50,153 nucleotides of DNA from Actinomycetota bacterium. Lineage in GTDB: Bacteria; Actinomycetota; Actinomycetes; Actinomycetales; Microbacteriaceae. Shown in pieces: positions 43,454 to 50,153 of this stretch (positions within the stretch are counted from its first letter, which is position 1; each line of letters opens with the position of its first letter). The notes below the pieces were generated by a model. The model ran no database searches, had not been told where the DNA came from, and was given only the letters and a program-made list of their open reading frames with translations. Position numbers and translations under genes: made by a program. The stretch is taken from NCBI GenBank assembly GCA_030840335.1, contig JAUZFR010000050.1, forward strand, positions 1-50,153. Reading direction: 5' to 3'.

Positions 43454-45052
43454 ATGACTCCCGACAACGCGATCCCAGACATGTACACGACGGCCGGGAA
43501 GCTCGCCGACCTCAAGCTGCGCTACCACGAAGCCGTGACGGCCAGCGGTGAAGCCGCCATCGAGAAGCAGCACTCCAAGGGCAAGAAGACAGCGCGCGAG
43601 CGAATTGCCCAACTGCTCGACCACGGATCGTTCGTCGAGATCGACGAGTTCGTGCGCCACCGCACCCACGCGTTCGGCATGGAGAAGAACCGGCCGTACG
43701 GCGATGCCGTCGTTACGGGCACCGGCACAATTCACGGTCGACAGGTCGCGGTGTACTCGCAGGACTTCACCATCTTCGGCGGCTCGCTCGGCGAGGTCGC
43801 TGGCGAGAAGATCATCAAGGTCATGGATCTCGCGCTCAAGACCGGCGTTCCGATCATCGGCATGCTCGACTCTGGCGGAGCGCGCATCCAGGAAGGCGTC
43901 GTCGCGCTCGGCAAATACGGCGAGATCTTCCGCCGCAACACGCAGGCCTCCGGAGTCATCCCTCAGATCTCGATCATCATGGGCCCGGCCGCGGGCGGCG
44001 CGGTGTACTCCCCCGCGCTGACCGACTTTGTGATCATGGTCGACAAGACGAGCCAGATGTTCGTGACAGGCCCCGACGTCATCAAGACCGTCACCGGTGA
44101 AGACGTCGGCATGGAAGAGCTCGGCGGCGCGCTCACCCACAACAAGATCTCGGGCGTCTCGCACTACCTCGCGAGCGACGAGGATGACGCTCTCGACTAC
44201 GCGCGCACGCTTCTGAGCTTCCTACCCGACAACAATCTCGCAGAGCTGCCGGTCTATGAGAGCGAAGCCGACCTCGAGATCACGGATGAAGATCGCCGAC
44301 TGAACACGATCATCCCCGATTCGCCGAACCAGCCGTATGACGTCAAGACCGTCATCGAACACATCGTCGACGACGGCGACTTTCTCGAGACGCAACCCCT
44401 CTTCGCCCCGAACATCGTCGTCGGATTCGGTCGGGTCGAGGGCCGATCAGTCGGCGTGATCGCCAACCAGCCCAACGCCATGGCGGGAACGCTCAACATC
44501 GAGGCCGGCGAAAAAGCAGCGCGGTTCGTTCGGTTCTGTGACGCATTCTCGATCCCGATCCTCACGCTGGTGGACGTGCCCGGCTACCTGCCCGGTACCG
44601 ACCAGGAGTGGACGGGCGTCATCCGTCGAGGCGCAAAGCTGCTGTACGCGTACGCGGAGGCGACTGTTCCGCTGGTGACCGTCATCACGCGCAAGGCATA
44701 TGGCGGTGCCTACATCGTGATGGGCTCCAAGCAACTCGGCGCCGACCTCAACTACGCGTGGCCCACCGCGGAAATCGCCGTCATGGGCGGGCAGGGCGCC
44801 GTCAACATCCTCTACCGCAACGAGATCAAGGCCGCAGAGGCGGCAGGCGAGGATGTCGCGGCCGTGCGGACGAAGCTGGCGAACGAGTACACCTATAACG
44901 TCGCATCCCCGTTCCTGGCCGCCGAGCGCGGCGAACTCGACGGAATCATCGAGCCCGCCGCGACACGCATCGCCGTGGTGAAGGCACTCCGCGCGTTGCG
45001 CACCAAGCGGTCGAGCCTGCCGCCGAAGAAGCACGGGAACATCCCGCTGTGA
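43454..45052 (+). CDS. pccB: Acyl-CoA (acetyl/propionyl-CoA) carboxylase beta subunit
   Basis: The 532-aa carboxyltransferase moves CO2 from biotin to acetyl- or propionyl-CoA. The crotonase-like halves show [75 protein letters not shown] and, in the C-terminal half, [20 protein letters not shown] and [17 protein letters not shown]. The size and motifs fit actinobacterial AccD/PccB. The ORF-track start adds seven residues that overlap the -10 box. It is coupled by GTGA to accE. Preference for acetyl- versus propionyl-CoA cannot be fixed here. Confidence 0.93.
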   Translation: MTPDNAIPDMYTTAGKLADLKLRYHEAVTASGEAAIEKQHSKGKKTARERIAQLLDHGSFVEIDEFVRHRTHAFGMEKNRPYGDAVVTGTGTIHGRQVAVYSQDFTIFGGSLGEVAGEKIIKVMDLALKTGVPIIGMLDSGGARIQEGVVALGKYGEIFRRNTQASGVIPQISIIMGPAAGGAVYSPALTDFVIMVDKTSQMFVTGPDVIKTVTGEDVGMEELGGALTHNKISGVSHYLASDEDDALDYARTLLSFLPDNNLAELPVYESEADLEITDEDRRLNTIIPDSPNQPYDVKTVIEHIVDDGDFLETQPLFAPNIVVGFGRVEGRSVGVIANQPNAMAGTLNIEAGEKAARFVRFCDAFSIPILTLVDVPGYLPGTDQEWTGVIRRGAKLLYAYAEATVPLVTVITRKAYGGAYIVMGSKQLGADLNYAWPTAEIAVMGGQGAVNILYRNEIKAAEAAGEDVAAVRTKLANEYTYNVASPFLAAERGELDGIIEPAATRIAVVKALRALRTKRSSLPPKKHGNIPL

Positions 45053-45279
45053 CCGACAGTGAAGAGACCGTCGCTGCCGACATCACCGTGCTTTCCGGTG
45101 GCCCGGATCCTGTCGAACTCGCGGCCATCACCGCGGTGCTCGCTGGCGTACTCGACGAACTCGCTGAAGAGCAGGGACGACGCCAGCTTGCCGGTCCGTC
45201 GGCATGGGAGCGCAGCCAGCGCGGGCTCCGGCAGACCGTGACGCCCGGGCACGGTCAATGGCGCGGATTCTCCGCCTGA
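45049..45279 (+). CDS. accE: Acyl-CoA carboxylase epsilon subunit
   Basis: The 76-aa protein is the small subunit that stimulates actinobacterial acyl-CoA carboxylases. It has [20 protein letters not shown] at the N-terminus and the family ending in a W-x-RSQR-x-LR helix and WRGFSA. It starts with GTG overlapping the beta-subunit stop (GTGA). The presence of this subunit is a good actinobacterial marker. Confidence 0.9.
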   Translation: MTDSEETVAADITVLSGGPDPVELAAITAVLAGVLDELAEEQGRRQLAGPSAWERSQRGLRQTVTPGHGQWRGFSA

Positions 45280-45433
45280 CGGCACCTCAGGCGTCGCGTC
45301 AGGGAGTTACGTGATTTCACCGCTTAACCGCTTCAACGTCCACGTGATTCTTCGGATACCAAAGACTGGAACGGTCAAATCCACTGATTCCGAAGCCGAT
45401 TGCTACGTAACAGATCGTTCTACTCCCAGCGCA

Positions 45434-45449
45434 CGGAGGATATCCTCCG
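45434..45449. promoter_or_regulatory. 16-bp perfect palindrome CGGAGGATATCCTCCG
   Basis: The symmetry is complete and has no loop, so a dimeric protein-binding site is more likely than a terminator. No regulated gene is identified. Confidence 0.35.
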
Positions 45450-45524
45450 CCAGAGGTCGAATGTACCCCGTTTTTCGTCGTTGGGAGTGCCAAAAATCGC
45501 GTAGTTTCGGGGTCAGATCGACAT

Positions 45525-45556
45525 GGGGGACGAGAATTGTCCCCCGGTTGTCCCCC
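45525..45556. promoter_or_regulatory. GGGGGAC-N7-GTCCCCC inverted repeat plus a third GTCCCCC
   Basis: Perfect 7-bp arms (45525-45531 and 45539-45545) are followed 5 bp later by another GTCCCCC (45550-45556). The arrangement suggests an operator with an additional half-site. It lies 39 bp upstream of a promoter-like TTGATC. Confidence 0.35.
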
Positions 45557-45594
45557 TAAATGACGACTTTTTTCGGGGGTAAGTTCCGGCAGTA

Positions 45595-45622
45595 TTGATC
45601 GTGCTAGGTGTCTCTCTATGAG
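45595..45622 (+). promoter_or_regulatory. Promoter-like TTGATC-N16-TATGAG upstream of the hairpin cluster
   Basis: TTGATC (45595-45600) and TATGAG (45617-45622) are spaced by 16 bp and would direct transcription into the three hairpins. Both hexamers are imperfect. Confidence 0.3.
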
Positions 45623-45628
45623 TTACAC

Positions 45629-45718
45629 CACCAGATCATTGGCCGACTAGGGTAAGCGGGCCAATGACTTGGGGGCGGGTCAGGGCGATATTCGGGTTGT
45701 CGCCCTGACCCGGGTTTT
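45629..45718 (+). ncRNA. Candidate small structured RNA of about 90 nt
   Basis: From the predicted transcription start, the sequence contains hairpin TCATTGGCC/GGCCAATGA (9-bp stem, 14-nt loop, 45636-45667). It then has a 13-bp perfect GC-rich stem followed by GGGTTTTA, a possible intrinsic terminator. No protein frame explains either. It does not resemble a known RNA family that I can recognise. It may instead be the 3' untranslated region or terminator of the pccB-accE transcript. Confidence 0.35.
45676..45718 (+). terminator. Rho-independent terminator-like hairpin, CGGGTCAGGGCGA/TCGCCCTGACCCG
   Basis: The 13-bp stem is perfect with an 11-nt loop and is followed by a short GGTTTTA tract. 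The U-run is short, as is common in high-GC genomes. It is about 400 bp downstream of accE. Confidence 0.55.
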
Positions 45719-45721
45719 AGC

Positions 45722-45760
45722 GAAGGACCGGAGATCAGCTGAAAAGCGCTCCGGTCCTTC
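45722..45760. other. Perfect 12-bp stem hairpin GAAGGACCGGAG/CTCCGGTCCTTC
   Basis: The loop is 15 nt. It begins right after the terminator-like hairpin and has no following U-run on either strand, so a second terminator is not supported. Confidence 0.5.
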
Positions 45761-45785
45761 TGCTGTTAACGCCCATCCGCTGTTC

Positions 45786-45868
45786 ACGAAAATGAAGGAG
45801 ATCGGCGCGCGCGGTGACGTCGAAGTGCCCTTCGGGCAGCATCCGACGAAGATCTCCTTCAATTTCGA
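45786..45868. repeat. 83-bp paired-arm site, copy F
   Basis: The left arm is ACGAAAATGAAGGAGATCG and the right arm AGATCTCCTTCAATTTCGA, with length and spacing as in copies B, C and D. It is intergenic, 63 bp beyond the stop of the sensor-like gene at 45932. Confidence 0.82.
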
Positions 45869-45931
45869 TAGGACGCAGGGAGGGGGCGCCACCTGGCGGG
45901 CGGTTGCGGGGTCGGGAACGAGCGAGGCGGC

Positions 45932-46969
45932 TCAGGCCACCGCGCGCGGTATCTCCAGCCAGAGGGCGACCTCGTCGTCCTCGAGGGACTCCTGGCCGAG
46001 GGCACTGGCGGAACCGTCGCCGACGGTGCGGAGTCCGACGACGGTGATGGCGACATCCGACCCCTCGGGAACGGTGCGAGCGATCACCTTGTCGGCGTCA
46101 GTCCCGGCAAGAGCCTGGGCGAGCCGATTCAACACTCGCTCGAGATCGAAGTCGGAAAGGTCGTCAAGGCCGCCTTCGTCGAGGAGCGTGACGGTGGCCC
46201 CGCGACGCCTGGCAACCATGACTTCATCGCGCACCGCGTCGTTCAGGAGCTTGCGCCCGCGGATCTCGTCACGGATGGCACCTTCGAGATGCAGGCACTC
46301 CTGCCGCTGCTCATCGGTGAGCCTCCCGTTGGATGCCTCGATCTCACGCAGCATCTCCAGCGCCATGGTGCTGGTCTGGCCGAGCCGGAACTGGCGCTCG
46401 AAGACGTGTGCCTCCTGTGCGGCCTGCCAGTCTGTTGCCTCGCGTTCGGCGAGCGCGAAGCGCTGCGCATCCCGCGTCGCCTTTGCCATACCCGAGCTGA
46501 GGATGTGAGACACACCGACCCACACGACGCTTCCGATCACGCCGATGCCGCCGAGCGCGCCTGGGCCCGCCCAGAGGATGGTCTGTACGACCAGGAATCC
46601 GACCCCGATCCACGCGAAGGTGTGTCGCCGACGCGTCGAGGTGATCGTCATCAGCGTGCCGACTGCGGCCACGTACCAGGTCGCGTATCCGTTCGACTTG
46701 GTTGGGTCGAGTTCGTGCGTCACCAGCAGCGGCAGCGCGACGACGACCGCCAGGTTGAAGGCGGCCATCCACATCGGCATCCTCGTTGGACCGAACGGCA
46801 GCAGGCTCAGAGTGGTCGCCGCCGCGTACAGCGCCATCGCGATGAAGATCGGCCCCGGCGAGAACGGGATGTGCTGAGTGAGGGAGTACGTCGCGAGAAC
46901 CAGGTGGTAGGCCGAGAACAGCGCCCCCATACCGACGATGAGATAGCGGGGAATGCCGATGTTGATCAT
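45932..46969 (-). CDS. Membrane sensor-like protein lacking recognisable histidine-kinase motifs
   Basis: The 345-aa protein has about six N-terminal helices (from YLIVGMGALFSAYHLVLATY to about residue 160). A helical region around FERQFRLGQTSTMALEMLRE is followed by a C-terminal domain with AIRDEIRGRKLLNDAVRDEV and DFDLERVLNRLAQAL. Layout and position resemble sensor kinases, but I see neither an HD-x-VL phospho-histidine box nor the N and G boxes of a HATPase. It overlaps the true kinase gene by ATGA. It may be a regulatory partner or a degenerate kinase. Confidence 0.6.
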   Translation of the reverse strand: MINIGIPRYLIVGMGALFSAYHLVLATYSLTQHIPFSPGPIFIAMALYAAATTLSLLPFGPTRMPMWMAAFNLAVVVALPLLVTHELDPTKSNGYATWYVAAVGTLMTITSTRRRHTFAWIGVGFLVVQTILWAGPGALGGIGVIGSVVWVGVSHILSSGMAKATRDAQRFALAEREATDWQAAQEAHVFERQFRLGQTSTMALEMLREIEASNGRLTDEQRQECLHLEGAIRDEIRGRKLLNDAVRDEVMVARRRGATVTLLDEGGLDDLSDFDLERVLNRLAQALAGTDADKVIARTVPEGSDVAITVVGLRTVGDGSASALGQESLEDDEVALWLEIPRAVA

Positions 46970-48306
46970 TTCGCGTCATCCGCTCCGCGACCGAACGAGT
47001 CCGGGGTGAGTTGCCGTGACCCCAGCAGATCGTTTCCGAGCAGTTCTGACGCGAGTTCGTCCGCAGGGCCTCTGACCGGCTCCTCGAGCGTCGGCCAGCG
47101 CAGGGTGACCGTTGTGCCCGTGGACGGTGAGGATGCGATCTCCGCGCTGCCGCCCGAGTTCGCAATCCGCTCGATGATGGACACCCGAACTCCGATACGT
47201 TCGGACTTCACTGTGTGAACGGAAAAGCCGCTTCCGGTGTCGCCGACCACAACCTCGATACCTCCGGGACGCGCGGCCTTCATGGTCACCCACCTCGCCA
47301 CCTCGTTGCCACCGGCGTGCTGGACACTGTTGACCATCGCCTGCACCGCCGCGGCATACACAGCGTCGCCCGCCGTGACGGGAATCGCGCCGGAGCCGAC
47401 ATCGCGCACGCGAAGTTCGAACGGCAACGCCATGCCCTTGGCGGCCTCCACGATCTTCTTCGAGATCGCACGGAGCCGAATTGTCGTGCCGTCATCCGGC
47501 TGTACAAGCGCGGCGTCGTGAAGATGCCCGATGGCGTTGCTGGCCATGGTGCCGGAGAGGTCCATCGCCTCCGGCGTGAACGCACGAGCGGCGGACAGGA
47601 GCGTGGTGAGCACGCTGTCGTGCACGATCGAGTCGACCTGCACCCGCTCGACCTCAGTGGCGTGTTGCCGCACGGCATGACCGTAGCGGTCCAGTGCGGT
47701 GCCCTGCGCGACATCCACGTTGGAGGCGGCCTGGCGCAGCATCGTCACGATGATCATGACGGCGCCACCCAGGATTATGGCGTAGATCGAGTCAAGAACG
47801 GCCTGCGGTACCGGTGTGCCGCCACCGGCGGGCGTTATCCGGATGATGCCATAGATCGCCGGCACCGCGAACAGGTAGATCGCCGCGAGACGCGTTGAGA
47901 AGGCGATGGCCGCCGTCGCTGTGCCAACCGTGAGCAGGAAGTACAGCCAGTAGTTGTCTGTGCCCGTGTGCGGATGCACCACGGCAAACGGCCAGCTGAC
48001 GAGGGCAATGACATACACGCCCGCCACAAGCGCGTGCGAGCCCCGCACCCAGCGCCGGATGATCGAGAACGCGAGCGCCGCGACAACAGCCAGGAACAGG
48101 GCGATGACGATCGCCGCGATCCAGATCGGGTTCGCCTCGTGAGCCTGCGCCATGAGCGACGGAACGGTCTGCGCGCCGAAGACCAGGCCAGAGGACGCGA
48201 CCGAACGCGAGATAACAACCTCGACCTGCTTGCGACTGATCGGGTTCCGCGGCTGTTTGAGCTGGGGCGCGCTCCCCTGCGCCGTTCTAGACGGCATCCC
48301 CGCCAT
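46966..48306 (-). CDS. Sensor histidine kinase (NarL-partner type)
   Basis: The 446-aa membrane kinase has about five to six helices up to residue 190. A dimerisation/phosphoacceptor helix contains SIVHDSVLTTLLSAARAF, with His near 229. A HATPase_c domain follows, with AAVQAMVNSVQHAGGNEVAR (N box), EVVVGDTGSGFSVH (G box) and GVRVSIIERIANSGGSAEI. It should phosphorylate the response regulator encoded just upstream, whose 3' end it overlaps by 20 bp. ATG 48297 is an alternative start. The signal is unknown. Confidence 0.87.
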   Translation of the reverse strand: MAGMPSRTAQGSAPQLKQPRNPISRKQVEVVISRSVASSGLVFGAQTVPSLMAQAHEANPIWIAAIVIALFLAVVAALAFSIIRRWVRGSHALVAGVYVIALVSWPFAVVHPHTGTDNYWLYFLLTVGTATAAIAFSTRLAAIYLFAVPAIYGIIRITPAGGGTPVPQAVLDSIYAIILGGAVMIIVTMLRQAASNVDVAQGTALDRYGHAVRQHATEVERVQVDSIVHDSVLTTLLSAARAFTPEAMDLSGTMASNAIGHLHDAALVQPDDGTTIRLRAISKKIVEAAKGMALPFELRVRDVGSGAIPVTAGDAVYAAAVQAMVNSVQHAGGNEVARWVTMKAARPGGIEVVVGDTGSGFSVHTVKSERIGVRVSIIERIANSGGSAEIASSPSTGTTVTLRWPTLEEPVRGPADELASELLGNDLLGSRQLTPDSFGRGADDAK

Positions 48307-48991
48307 CCGGATCTAGTCCGGGCAGAATTCCGTCTTCGACAGCGCGACGCAGCAAGTCGACCTTTGTGGGCGCCGGACGACCGACTTCCACGTACTTCAC
48401 GCGGATGCGGTCAAGATACTCGCGGGCGGTCGAATAACCGATGCCGAGCTGCTCCGCAGCCAGCTTGAGGGGCAAACCGGATGCGTAAAGATGCAGGATT
48501 TCTCGCTCACGACGCCCAAGCTGGGCTTTCGAGAAGTCGCGGTCAGCGTCGATCGCGGTTGCCCATTCGAGGTTATTGAGAACTTCCCCGCGGGCGACCG
48601 TGGCGGCGGCCTGCAGTACGGTTCGGGTCGCGGACGACTTGGGGATGACGCCGGCGGCGCCGGCAGCGAGGGCCTCGCGGACACTGGCAACGCGGTCGGC
48701 GATGCTGTGGACAAGCACTGCTGAGCCGATTGCCTGCACCCGCTTGACGTTGTCGGTGACCGTAGAACCGTCGCCCAGCGACAGGTCGAGGACCACGACA
48801 TCCACCTCTCGGCCGCTCAGTCCGCTGATGAGTTCGTCGACGGTTGCGGCGGCAAGAACGAAGTCGTAGCCCTCGTCAAGGAAGGCGGCCTTCAGCCCGA
48901 GGCGCACCGACTCGTGATCGTCAACGACCGCGACGCGCACGCCGCTTGGGCGAGCATCCGTCTCGGCCGCATGCGAGGTTGTCTGCACCAT
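48287..48991 (-). CDS. NarL/LuxR-family response regulator
   Basis: The 234-aa cytoplasmic DNA-binding protein has a receiver domain (VRVAVVDDHESVRLGLKAAF, phosphoacceptor Asp in VVVLDLSLGDGSTV, and Lys in GVIPKSSATRTVL). Its output is a C-terminal LuxR-like helix-turn-helix (LGRREREILHLYASGLPLKL, then GYSTAREYLDRIRVKY). ATG 48991 follows AGGA by 6 nt; the 265-codon extension in the ORF track is rejected. It is the first gene of a three-gene signalling operon and is divergent from the DUF2207 gene. Confidence 0.9.
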   Translation of the reverse strand: MVQTTSHAAETDARPSGVRVAVVDDHESVRLGLKAAFLDEGYDFVLAAATVDELISGLSGREVDVVVLDLSLGDGSTVTDNVKRVQAIGSAVLVHSIADRVASVREALAAGAAGVIPKSSATRTVLQAAATVARGEVLNNLEWATAIDADRDFSKAQLGRREREILHLYASGLPLKLAAEQLGIGYSTAREYLDRIRVKYVEVGRPAPTKVDLLRRAVEDGILPGLDPDGGDAV

Positions 48992-49063
48992 GCTTGTTCC
49001 TGTCTCCCCTGGCGTCTGCTTCCGCCGACTCAATGGTACTGGGAACCGGCTTGAACGAGCCGA

Positions 49064-49069
49064 TAGAGT
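49064..49069 (+). promoter_or_regulatory. -10 box (TAGAGT) for a leaderless start at 49076
   Basis: TAGAGT is 6 nt before the ATG, in the 84-bp gap shared with the response-regulator gene. Confidence 0.5.
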
Positions 49070-49075
49070 CTGCAC

Positions 49076-50153
49076 ATGCGAAACCGTTTTGCGTTTTGCG
49101 CCATCGTCGCCGTCGCGGCGATACTCGGATTGGCGGGCTGTTCGAGCGACTCCAGCGACGAAGCCCAGGAGCGAATCGACAGCTTCGCAGTCGATTACAC
49201 CCTTTCCGCAGGCGGCCTCGTGCATGTGATCGAGACGATCGACTACGACTTTGGTTCGAACCACAGACACGGGATCGACCGGTTCCTCGACTCGCGATTC
49301 CTCGCCACGGGGGGTCAGGACCGCGTGTACAAATATTCGCACCTGCGCGTGTCGAGCCCCACGGGAGCCTCCGCGCTGTTTTCGACCGGCCTCCAGACCG
49401 CCCTGCAGATTCGCATCGGCAACTCCAACGCGACGACGAGCGGTAAGCAAACCTACGTTCTGCACTACGACGTGACCGGGGCGCTGAATCGAACGACGCC
49501 ATCGAATGGCACCGCCCTCGACGAGTTCTACTGGAACGCCACCGGCATCGGGTGGGACGTGCCGATCGACAAGACGACGGTCGCAGTGCATGGGCCGGCT
49601 GACGTTTCCCTGGTCGCCTGCGCTTCCGGACCGGCAGGGTCGACGACGAAGTGCGCGGTAGCCGCATCCAGAGGATCGGAGGCGACCTTCGGCGCCGGAC
49701 CGCTCTCGATCCGACAGGGGCTTACCATCGACACGGCGTGGCCGAGCGGCACGTTTGCGGCGACGGCTCCGATCCTCGAAACTCATCTGCCCTACGACGC
49801 GCCGATTGTCCTTGGCGGATCGAACGATGGACCCGACCCCTTCTGGACACCGTGGAACTGGGGACTCGGTCTCGGCCTGATGCTGGGCATCCCGTTTGCA
49901 TTCGGCATCTTCGTCATTTCGCGGCGGCGGGACGAGGAACTCGCGGGCGAGGCGGTTGTGGTCGAATACCAGCCGCCGGGCGGGGTTCCGGTCGGCGCGG
50001 CGAACACACTGCTCACCAAGGCACGAAAGAACGTCGACATCACCGCGACCCTCGTCGACCTCGCCGTACGCGGCTATCTGACGATAGAAGAGGTCCCCGG
50101 TGGAAAGCGCGGCCGCGCAAAGGACTACAAACTCAATTCGACGCCAGACAAAG
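49076..50153 (+). CDS. DUF2207 domain membrane lipoprotein, N-terminal part
   Basis: The frame is open from ATG 49076 to the right edge, so it is absent from the ORF track. It begins with a lipoprotein signal (AIVAVAAILGLAGCSS, with Cys the probable lipidated residue). A beta-rich extracytoplasmic region of about 200 residues (FAVDYTLSAGGLVHVIETID, then DEFYWNATGIGWDVPI) follows, then a helix (WNWGLGLGLMLGIPFAFGIF). The cytoplasmic RKNVDITATLVDLAVRGYLT ends in a typical DUF2207 sequence. The family's function is unknown. The helix after the lipobox implies a protein anchored twice in the membrane. Confidence 0.82.
   Translation, partial: MRNRFAFCAIVAVAAILGLAGCSSDSSDEAQERIDSFAVDYTLSAGGLVHVIETIDYDFGSNHRHGIDRFLDSRFLATGGQDRVYKYSHLRVSSPTGASALFSTGLQTALQIRIGNSNATTSGKQTYVLHYDVTGALNRTTPSNGTALDEFYWNATGIGWDVPIDKTTVAVHGPADVSLVACASGPAGSTTKCAVAASRGSEATFGAGPLSIRQGLTIDTAWPSGTFAATAPILETHLPYDAPIVLGGSNDGPDPFWTPWNWGLGLGLMLGIPFAFGIFVISRRRDEELAGEAVVVEYQPPGGVPVGAANTLLTKARKNVDITATLVDLAVRGYLTIEEVPGGKRGRAKDYKLNSTPDK

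Larger units (their letters stand above)
45280..45931. other. 652-bp intergenic region, gene-poor and rich in symmetric elements
   Basis: No ORF here is convincing; 45311-45559 has no domain or ribosome binding site. The region holds a 16-bp palindrome, a GTCCCCC cluster, three strong hairpins in a row and one intact 83-bp paired-arm site, ending at the 3' end of a sensor gene on the other strand. Confidence 0.6.

Noticed and set aside
45311-45559. 82-aa ORF downstream of accE
   Set aside because: No recognisable domain or ribosome binding site; codon pattern is unlike neighbouring genes and it covers palindromic DNA.

Overview
The window reads as a chromosomal segment of a high-GC actinobacterium, most likely from Microbacteriaceae or a close relative. 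The lineage call rests on an acyl-CoA carboxylase epsilon subunit (AccE), a purK-purE-LCP gene chain, and many genes that start directly downstream of a TANNNT -10 box without a Shine-Dalgarno leader. No rRNA, tRNA, CRISPR array, transposase or integrase gene was found. The genus is not determinable from the sequence alone.

Layout. 1-3 kb: the 5' end of a galE-like epimerase, a DJ-1/AraC regulator, an AbiEi-like/DUF559 protein and manA. 4-5 kb: an acyl-CoA dehydrogenase. 5-36 kb: a long surface-glycan locus. It holds two tandem O-antigen ligase/polymerase-like proteins, a Wzm/Wzt ABC exporter operon with three glycosyltransferases and a small partner protein, and two large GT-C-like membrane proteins. 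It also holds further GT2 and GT4 enzymes, tandem GDP-mannose 4,6-dehydratase paralogues, a secreted protein with duplicated carbohydrate-binding-like modules, a polysaccharide pyruvyl transferase with a flippase-like membrane protein, two tandem OafA-SGNH O-acyltransferases and a complete dTDP-L-rhamnose set (rmlA, rmlC, rmlB, rmlD). 36-45 kb: an LCP cell-wall ligase, purE, purK, gtrA, a UDP-glucose/GDP-mannose dehydrogenase, a PH-domain membrane protein, birA, a polyprenol-phosphate mannose synthase, and the accD/pccB-accE pair. 45.3-45.9 kb: a gene-poor, strongly structured intergenic region. 46-49 kb: a NarL-type response regulator with two overlapping sensor genes, one of which lacks kinase motifs. 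The window ends inside a DUF2207 lipoprotein gene.

The genes fit together as a pathway. ManA, the GMD paralogues, the Rml enzymes, GalE and Ugd supply nucleotide sugars. Ppm and the DPM-like GT2 can supply lipid-linked sugars for the GT-C-like proteins. The GT1/GT2 enzymes build a chain, Wzm/Wzt exports it, and acyl and pyruvyl transferases decorate it. The LCP protein may attach it to peptidoglycan. No initiating sugar-phosphate transferase (WecA/WbaP type) or Wzx flippase was recognised.

The most unusual signal is a family of six 83-bp sites. Each has two inverted 19-bp arms (consensus CCGAAAWTGAAGGAGATCC and its complement) exactly 60 bp apart, measured between the conserved 7-mers, around a non-conserved core. 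Four lie in the first 3 kb, two of these bracketing the AbiEi/DUF559 gene. Three lie inside the araC-like, manA and purK reading frames without breaking them.
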